64,000 bases of DNA from Burkholderiales bacterium (GTDB lineage Bacteria > Pseudomonadota > Gammaproteobacteria > Burkholderiales > SG8-39). The notes beneath the pieces were generated by a model. That model was not told where the DNA came from. It was given only the letters and a program-made list of their open reading frames with translations, and ran no database searches. The stretch is taken from contig JACZJT010000012.1 of the NCBI GenBank assembly GCA_014860445.1, positions 1 to 64,000 on the forward strand, written 5' to 3'. Position numbers and translations under genes: made by a program. Below, piece after piece: positions 59,019 to 64,000 of this stretch (position 1 is its first letter; each line of letters opens with the position of its first letter).

Positions 59019-60503
59019 TTAGAAACGCGGTATATCGGGATAAGGCAAACGGCCGCCCTCGACGTGCATGCGGCCGAACTCGGCGCAGCGGTGCAGAGAC
59101 GGTATGTTCTTGTCCGGATTAAGCAGCTCGTCCACATCGAATGCGCGCTTAACGGCACGGAACATTTCGAGTTCCGCGGGGGTGAACTGAACGCACATCT
59201 GGTTGATTTTTTCTATACCCACGCCGTGCTCGCCGGTGACGGTGCCGCCCACCTCGATGCTTTTCTCCAGCACTTCGCCGGCGAACGCCTCGGTGCGGTG
59301 CAATTGCTCCGGATCGTTTGCGTCGAACAGGATCAGCGGGTGCAGGTTGCCGTCGCCGGCATGGAACACATTGGGGCAGCGCAGGCCGTATTTCTTTTCC
59401 ATCTCGGCAATAAACCGCAGCACCTCGCCCAGGCGCTTGCGCGGAATGGTGCCGTCCATGCAGTAATAGTCGGGTGAAATGCGCCCCATTGCCGGAAACG
59501 CCGCCTTGCGCCCGGACCAGAACTTCAGGCGCTCGGCTTCGTTCTCCGAAATGCGAAAATCGTAGGCGCCGGCCTGCTTCAGCACCGCAGTCATGCGCCC
59601 GATCTCTTCCTCCACTTCTTCCACCGTGCCATCGGATTCGCACAGCAGCAGGGCCGCCGCGTCAAGATCGTAGCCTGCGTGCACGTACTCCTCCACCGCA
59701 CGCGTGGCCGGCTGATCCATCATTTCCAGCCCGGCCGGAATGATGCCCGCCGCGATCATGGCGGCCGCGGCATTGCCCGCCTTCTCCACATCGTCGAAGG
59801 CAGCTAGAATCACCCGCGCGGTATGCGGCTTGGGCACGAGCTTGACGGTGATTTCGGTGGCGACGGCGAGCATGCCCTCGGAGCCCATGATTAGCGCGAG
59901 CAAGTCGTAGCCGGGTACATCGAGCGCCTCGCTGCCGAACTCGACCGCCTCGCCTTCGATGGTGCAGCCACGCACACGCAGCACGTTGTGCACGGTGAGA
60001 CCGTATTTGAGACAGTGCACCCCGCCCGCGTTCTCCCCCACGTTGCCGCCTATGCTGCACGCGATCTGCGACGAGGGGTCGGGTGCGTAGTAAAGGCCGT
60101 AGGGCGCGGCGGCCTCGGAGATCGCCAGATTGCGCACGCCCGGCTGCACGCGTGCAACCCGGGCCACCGGGTCTAGCGCGAGGATGCGTTTCATCTTGGC
60201 GAGCGACAGCAGCACGCCCTTGCCGTGCGGCAGCGCCCCGCCCGAGAGACCGGTGCCGGCACCGCGCGCCACCACCGGCAGCTTGAGCTCGTGGCAGGCG
60301 CGCAGAACGCGACTGACCTGTTCCTCGTTTTCCGGCAAAGCCACCACCATCGGCAATGCGCGGTAGGCGGACAGCCCGTCGCATTCATAGGGCTTTGTGT
60401 CCTCCGGCTCGTATAGCACGGATTCAGCCGGCAGGATTGCGCGCAGCACGTTCACGGCGGCGCCCTGGCGCACCGGATCGAGCAAGCGGAAGCCTTCATT
60501 CAT
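59019..60503 (-). CDS. glcD: glycolate oxidase FAD-linked subunit GlcD
   Basis: A 494-residue catalytic subunit that oxidises glycolate to glyoxylate. FAD motifs: VVARGAGTGLSGGALP (about 81-96), SIGGNVGENAGGVHCLKYG and GSEGMLAVATEITVKLVP. The C-terminal substrate/metal region has VFHAGDGNLHPLILFD and GTVTGEHGVGIEKI. The ATG at 60503 gives the typical N terminus; the earlier frame to 60551 lacks a ribosome site. Glycolate arises from Rubisco oxygenation, so the operon fits an autotroph, though no Rubisco is in the window. Confidence 0.94.
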   Translation of the reverse strand: MNEGFRLLDPVRQGAAVNVLRAILPAESVLYEPEDTKPYECDGLSAYRALPMVVALPENEEQVSRVLRACHELKLPVVARGAGTGLSGGALPHGKGVLLSLAKMKRILALDPVARVARVQPGVRNLAISEAAAPYGLYYAPDPSSQIACSIGGNVGENAGGVHCLKYGLTVHNVLRVRGCTIEGEAVEFGSEALDVPGYDLLALIMGSEGMLAVATEITVKLVPKPHTARVILAAFDDVEKAGNAAAAMIAAGIIPAGLEMMDQPATRAVEEYVHAGYDLDAAALLLCESDGTVEEVEEEIGRMTAVLKQAGAYDFRISENEAERLKFWSGRKAAFPAMGRISPDYYCMDGTIPRKRLGEVLRFIAEMEKKYGLRCPNVFHAGDGNLHPLILFDANDPEQLHRTEAFAGEVLEKSIEVGGTVTGEHGVGIEKINQMCVQFTPAELEMFRAVKRAFDVDELLNPDKNIPSLHRCAEFGRMHVEGGRLPYPDIPRF

Positions 60504-60857
60504 GGTGGTGAGAGCCTTCTTACGTCGCAAATTTCGGGTAAATGGATGCAACAGCGGATGATCGGCTCATGTTATGCACGGTCCCGGGATGTGTCAATCG
60601 AATGAGGCGATAAGAATTCATGTTGCTCAAATCCGCGAACGCAGCGCGCTCATTTGTTAAGATGTCCGATAATAATAAGCCGCCTCGGACCTGCCGGAGC
60701 GCGCGACAATTCGAAACCTGCTGAAATCGAATTTTCGGCAGGTGATATTGGAGGCATGATGGGGATCTCGCCTCATTCTGAAGTGAGCTGTCAAGGGAGG
60801 ACGAAGGGGCCCGCCCCGCGTTCAGCAATGCGTTCCAAATACCGCCATATAACCTGA
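60504..60857. promoter_or_regulatory. 354-base divergent intergenic region glcD / SulP
   Basis: No gene is supported. It must contain the promoters of leftward glcD and the rightward SulP gene. AT-rich stretches (TTTGTTAAGATGTCCGATAA near 60653-60672) are promoter-like but without a clear -35/-10 pair. TGCCGAAAATTCGATTTCAGC-type partial symmetry occurs near 60720-60741. Small open frames at 60654-60857 (+) and 60520-60828 (-) have no ribosome site or family features. Confidence 0.35.
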
Positions 60858-62633
60858 ATGTCCACTGACCGCAGCGCTGTTCTCAGACGCATCTTTCCGT
60901 TTCTGACCTGGTGGCCGCGCGTCGACCGCGCGAGCATGCGCGTGGACCTGCTGGCGGGCCTGATCGGCGCCGCCGTCGTGCTGCCCCAGGGCGTGGCATT
61001 CGCCACGCTCGCGGGAATGCCGCCCGAATACGGCCTTTACTGCGCCATGGTACCGACCATCGTCGCCGCGCTGTGGGGGTCTTCGCTGCATGCTGTTTCC
61101 GGCCCCACCAACGCGGTATCGCTGGTCGTGTTCGCAACCGTGAGTTCGCTGGCGGAACCCGGTTCCGCGCAATACATTCATCTGGTTCTCACGCTGTCAT
61201 TCATGTCCGGGATCATCATGCTGACCCTGGGCCTGCTGCGACTTGGTACGCTGGTCAATTTCATCTCGCACACTGTGGTGGTCGGCTTTACCGCCGGCGC
61301 GGCGATGCTGATTTTCGGCGCGCAACTGCGCAATTTCTTCGGCGTGGAAATCCCGCGCGGCCACTCCTTCCTGCGCACGCTCGAGGCATTCGCGCTGCAG
61401 ATCTCGAACATTCAACCCTACGTGTTGCTGGTCGCCACGGTGACGCTGGTGACCGGCATCCTTGCCCGCCGCTTTCTCAAGCAGGTGCCATACATGATCG
61501 TGGCGATGCTGGCGGGAGCCGTCCTGGCCTTCGTGCTCAACCAAGCCATGGGCGCGGACGCCACCGGAATACGCACGCTGGGCGCGCTTCCTGGGGCGCT
61601 GCCGCCGCTTTCGCATCCGAGTTGGGATCTGGAAAATCTCAGAAAACTGCTCGCCATTGCGGTTGCGGTCACGGTGCTCGGCCTGACCGAAGCCATATCG
61701 ATCGGACGCGCGATCGCGCTCAAGTCCGGCCAGCGCATCGACGGCAACCAGGAGTTCATCGGCCAAGGACTGTCCAACATCGTCGCCAGTTTCTTCTCCG
61801 GCTACCCCGCGACCTGTTCGTTCAACCGTTCCGGCCTCAACTACGAGGCTGGTGCACGCACGCCGCTTTCTGCAGTCTTTTCCGCCCTGTTCCTGATCGT
61901 GATACTGATTTTCGTCGCTCCGCTGATGGCCTACCTGCCCATAGCGAGCATGGCGGCGATCCTGTTTCTGGTCGCCTGGGGGCTGATCGATTTCCACAGC
62001 ATCCGAATGGTCGCGCGTTCCAGTTATTCCGAAACGGCGGTGCTCGCGCTCACCTTCGCCGCGACCCTGCTTCTGGAACTCGAATTCGCGATTTTGGTCG
62101 GGGTCACGCTGTCGCTGGTGGTCTATCTTAACCGGACGTCGCGCCCGACCATGCGCAGCTTGGTGCCGGACTCGCGCCAGACCGAGCGCAAGATGGTGTT
62201 GGCGACCGAGGCGCAACTCCCCGAGTGCCCGCAACTCAAGATCCTTCTCATCGAGGGTTCGATCTATTTCGGCGCAGTAAACCATGTCGACACGCATTTC
62301 GACATCCTGCGCGAAACGAGCCCGAGCCAGAAGCACCTGCTGCTCATGTCGAATAGCATCAATTTCATCGATGTCGCCGGCACCGAGTTGCTCGCGCACG
62401 AGGCGGCACGCCGCTGGAATATGGGCGGGCAGCTTTACTTCTACGGGCTACGCCAGTCTGTGTACGACATGCTCGAGCGCAGCGGGCATCTCGACGAGAT
62501 CGGTCGGGAAAATATCTTCACGGACAAATCCGAGGCGATCGGCACCGTGTTCACGCGCCTCGACCGCCTCGTCTGCAAAACCTGCCACGCGCGCATTTTC
62601 AACGAATGCGCAACATTGCCTCCGCCCGCATAG
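60858..62633 (+). CDS. SulP-family anion transporter with STAS domain
   Basis: A 591-residue SulP/SLC26-type carrier. The membrane part (about 30-430) has LLAGLIGAAVVLPQGVAFATLAG and GLYCAMVPTIVAALWGSSLHAVSGPTNAVS split over helices 1-3, including the conserved GPTNA. The C-terminal STAS domain covers about 450-560 (LIEGSIYFGAVNHVDTHF, NFIDVAGTELLAHEA). Members move sulfate, bicarbonate or other anions. Here sulfur oxidation makes sulfate and CO2 fixation needs bicarbonate, so either is plausible. The ATG at 60858 has no strong ribosome site. Confidence 0.91.
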   Translation: MSTDRSAVLRRIFPFLTWWPRVDRASMRVDLLAGLIGAAVVLPQGVAFATLAGMPPEYGLYCAMVPTIVAALWGSSLHAVSGPTNAVSLVVFATVSSLAEPGSAQYIHLVLTLSFMSGIIMLTLGLLRLGTLVNFISHTVVVGFTAGAAMLIFGAQLRNFFGVEIPRGHSFLRTLEAFALQISNIQPYVLLVATVTLVTGILARRFLKQVPYMIVAMLAGAVLAFVLNQAMGADATGIRTLGALPGALPPLSHPSWDLENLRKLLAIAVAVTVLGLTEAISIGRAIALKSGQRIDGNQEFIGQGLSNIVASFFSGYPATCSFNRSGLNYEAGARTPLSAVFSALFLIVILIFVAPLMAYLPIASMAAILFLVAWGLIDFHSIRMVARSSYSETAVLALTFAATLLLELEFAILVGVTLSLVVYLNRTSRPTMRSLVPDSRQTERKMVLATEAQLPECPQLKILLIEGSIYFGAVNHVDTHFDILRETSPSQKHLLLMSNSINFIDVAGTELLAHEAARRWNMGGQLYFYGLRQSVYDMLERSGHLDEIGRENIFTDKSEAIGTVFTRLDRLVCKTCHARIFNECATLPPPA

Positions 62634-62655
62634 CGTTGTGGGGGTTTTGCGCGCT

Positions 62656-63405
62656 CTATCGCCCGCGGCGAAACGGAATCGCGTTCAGCACCAGGCCCAG
62701 CAGCATGGCCAGCAGCGTAAACAGGCTGCCGAAGAGCCAGGGGCGGTCGTGCGCGGCAACCCACACCCAACGCTCGATTCCGGACAAGTGCACGCGAAAA
62801 CCGCCGGTGGTATGGCCGACCACTTTGCCGGACTTCACCAGCAGGGTTTCGATCGTGTAGTTCCCAACCTGCAAATCCGCCGGCAAGCGCATGTTGGCGA
62901 TAAACAGCCGGTCTCCGAACACTCGGATGGCCGTGTCGTCTTCATGGTAATAACCCTGTTTCTCCTTGAGTCGAAGGAAGGCCTGACGCCAGTCTGACGC
63001 CGCATGCGCCTTTAATTGAGGCTCGACGCGCACCCAGACACCCTCAAGGCTCAGTCCATACTTCTGTTGCTCTTCGGGCGACAGGAGCGATGCGATCGGT
63101 GCGGTGGCATAGAGGAAAAGCAGGCTCGGCGCGTCCTCCATTTTCACCCTCTCGCCTTCGACCCAGAATGGTCCGAGCTTGGTCTCCCGCGACAGGGTCG
63201 CCTCCTGCTTCGGCCCCATAAGCTTGATAATCAGATCGCCCGACCGGCTCATCGCACCCACGGCCTCGACCGTGGTCCCGGCGAAATCCGTGGTGATTTT
63301 GACCTCGCTGATCGAGGGGGCGACGATCAGCGGCTCCTCTCCCCATGAGGGCGTCGACAACAAGAAGCCGAGCATCAGCGGCAGCAAGCGCGTCCAGCGT
63401 GCCAT
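62656..63405 (-). CDS. TIGR02186-family periplasmic/membrane protein
   Basis: A 249-residue protein with a signal peptide (about 1-22), a periplasmic domain containing SEVKITTDFAGTTVEAVGA, LGPFWVEGERVKMEDAPSLLFLYAT and LFIANMRLPADLQVGNY, and a C-terminal helix (about 222-243). TIGR02186 proteins accompany TauE/SafE exporters. Here its ATG overlaps the TSUP stop by one base (TGATG). Probably an auxiliary subunit; function unknown. Confidence 0.82.
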   Translation of the reverse strand: MARWTRLLPLMLGFLLSTPSWGEEPLIVAPSISEVKITTDFAGTTVEAVGAMSRSGDLIIKLMGPKQEATLSRETKLGPFWVEGERVKMEDAPSLLFLYATAPIASLLSPEEQQKYGLSLEGVWVRVEPQLKAHAASDWRQAFLRLKEKQGYYHEDDTAIRVFGDRLFIANMRLPADLQVGNYTIETLLVKSGKVVGHTTGGFRVHLSGIERWVWVAAHDRPWLFGSLFTLLAMLLGLVLNAIPFRRGR

Positions 63406-64000
63406 CAGCGCACCTCCACCGTCATGCCGTAGATGTCGCCCGGCGGAATCAGCAGGGTCACGATCATCTTGATGGCCACCGCGACCACGACCAGCGCGAG
63501 GATGAGGCGCAGCTTCTCCGCAGGCAGGCGCGCACCGAGCCGCGCACCGAATTTGGTCCCGATCACCGAGCCCAGGATAAGAATGATCGCGAGAAAGGGA
63601 TCGACCGAATGATTGATGCCGGCCTGCATGATACTCACCGCAGCGGTGGTGAACAGCAGCTGGAACAAGGAAGTGCCGACGACGATCTTGGTCGGCATCT
63701 TGAGCGCATAGATCATGATCGGCACCATAATGAAGCCGCCACCTACCCCCATCAGCGAGGTAAGGATGCCGACGACAGCGCCCAGGATCAGCGGACCGGC
63801 GATTGACATGCGCACGCCGGATGCGGGGAAGCTCGTCTGCCAGGGCATGCGCGCCACCCAGGTACGCAGCAGCGAATTCGACTCGGCAGATGCGCTCCGC
63901 TCCTTCTTGACCGGCGCGGCTGAGCGAAAGACAGCCCGCAACGATTCGATCAGCATGCTTACGCCGATGAAGCCGAGCAGGACCACATAGAGAAACACGA
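63405..64000 (-). CDS. TauE/SafE (TSUP) sulfite exporter family protein, partial
   Basis: The C-terminal about 198 residues of a TSUP membrane protein; the 5' end lies beyond the window because the frame stays open to its edge. The second TSUP repeat is visible: LILGAVVGILTSLMGVGGGFIMVP (split by family as GxxxGxxSxxxGxGGG) and TKIVVGTSLFQLLFTTAAVS. A cytosolic linker lies at about 25-60 of the visible part. The family exports sulfite, taurine-derived sulfonates or other organosulfur anions, which suits a Sox-bearing cell. Confidence 0.88.
   Translation of the reverse strand, partial: VFLYVVLLGFIGVSMLIESLRAVFRSAAPVKKERSASAESNSLLRTWVARMPWQTSFPASGVRMSIAGPLILGAVVGILTSLMGVGGGFIMVPIMIYALKMPTKIVVGTSLFQLLFTTAAVSIMQAGINHSVDPFLAIILILGSVIGTKFGARLGARLPAEKLRLILALVVVAVAIKMIVTLLIPPGDIYGMTVEVR

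Noticed and set aside
60520-60857. Small open frames on both strands between glcD and the SulP gene
   Set aside because: They have no ribosome site, no hydrophobic or domain pattern, and overlap each other; the region is better explained as divergent promoter space.
61197-62399. A 400-codon minus-strand open frame opposite the SulP gene
   Set aside because: Antisense to a well-supported transporter; composition (Arg, Gln, His rich) is typical of shadow translation.
1-64000. CRISPR arrays, tRNA or rRNA genes, insertion sequences
   Set aside because: No regularly spaced direct repeats, no cloverleaf-like segments, no rRNA-like sequence and no transposase or tyrosine recombinase coding region were recognised by reading; a dedicated scan was not possible.

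Overview
The window reads as a GC-rich chromosome segment of a sulfur-oxidising betaproteobacterium. Three things point that way: the birA / coaX / SPOR-protein / rfaE2 neighbourhood at the left end, a soxYZAXB thiosulfate-oxidation cluster, and a supporting set of sulfite or sulfate transport and glycolate oxidation genes. The assignment is by gene content only. No rRNA, tRNA, CRISPR array, integrase or transposase was seen.

Layout. 0-5.2 kb: rfaE2 (+), then a leftward group birA, an M81 peptidase, coaX, a SPOR protein and a PaiB-like flavoprotein. 5.4-10.8 kb: a rightward ugpBAEC operon extended by a hotdog-fold protein and ugpQ. 11.0-17.8 kb: an accessory island of twelve small genes, all on the plus strand. 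Its left part (about 11.07-13.5 kb) looks like a run of integron gene cassettes. Gene and attC-like site alternate, in the correct order and orientation, four times: membrane protein, HAD hydrolase, toxin-antitoxin pair, DHFR-like protein. No integrase is present. The right part carries a racemase, a GFA-like protein, a PACE efflux protein, a MerB-like lyase and a DUF3237 protein. 17.9-20.8 kb: phosphomannomutase, a YheT-type hydrolase and an NTF2-like protein (all leftward).

21.0-26.8 kb: a DsrE-like lipoprotein, soxY, soxZ, soxA, soxX, soxB and a SoxH-like metallohydrolase. 26.8-32.9 kb: CbiX, an MFS carrier, two paralogous thiol dioxygenases flanking a DUF1615 lipoprotein and a Rho-N-like small protein, and a D-2-hydroxyacid dehydrogenase. 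33.0-41.4 kb: two divergent TRAP transport operons (a TAXI type with fused permease, and a DctPQM type followed by an amidase).

41.4-49.9 kb: a leftward ten-gene Mrp-type cation/proton antiporter operon with three D-type subunits and no long MrpA, then a Ca2+/cation antiporter. 50.0-53.0 kb: pntAB, preceded by a good FNR-type operator. 53.3-60.5 kb: a leftward block of glcD, glcE, glcF, an MsbA-like ABC exporter and a betaine-type binding-protein/permease fusion. It is bracketed and interrupted by two inverted copies of a dispersed repeat of about 75 bp. 60.9-64.0 kb: a SulP anion transporter, a TIGR02186 protein and a TauE/SafE exporter cut by the window end.

Working together: Sox enzymes oxidise thiosulfate in the periplasm, and TauE/SafE and SulP proteins would move the resulting sulfur oxyanions. 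The Mrp antiporter and the transhydrogenase link the proton (or sodium) gradient to pH balance and NADPH. GlcDEF would recycle glycolate, as expected if the organism fixes CO2. Recurrent regulatory motifs include GC-rich hairpins between binding-protein and permease genes in three separate transport operons, and widespread ATGA/GTGA/TTGA stop-start overlaps.
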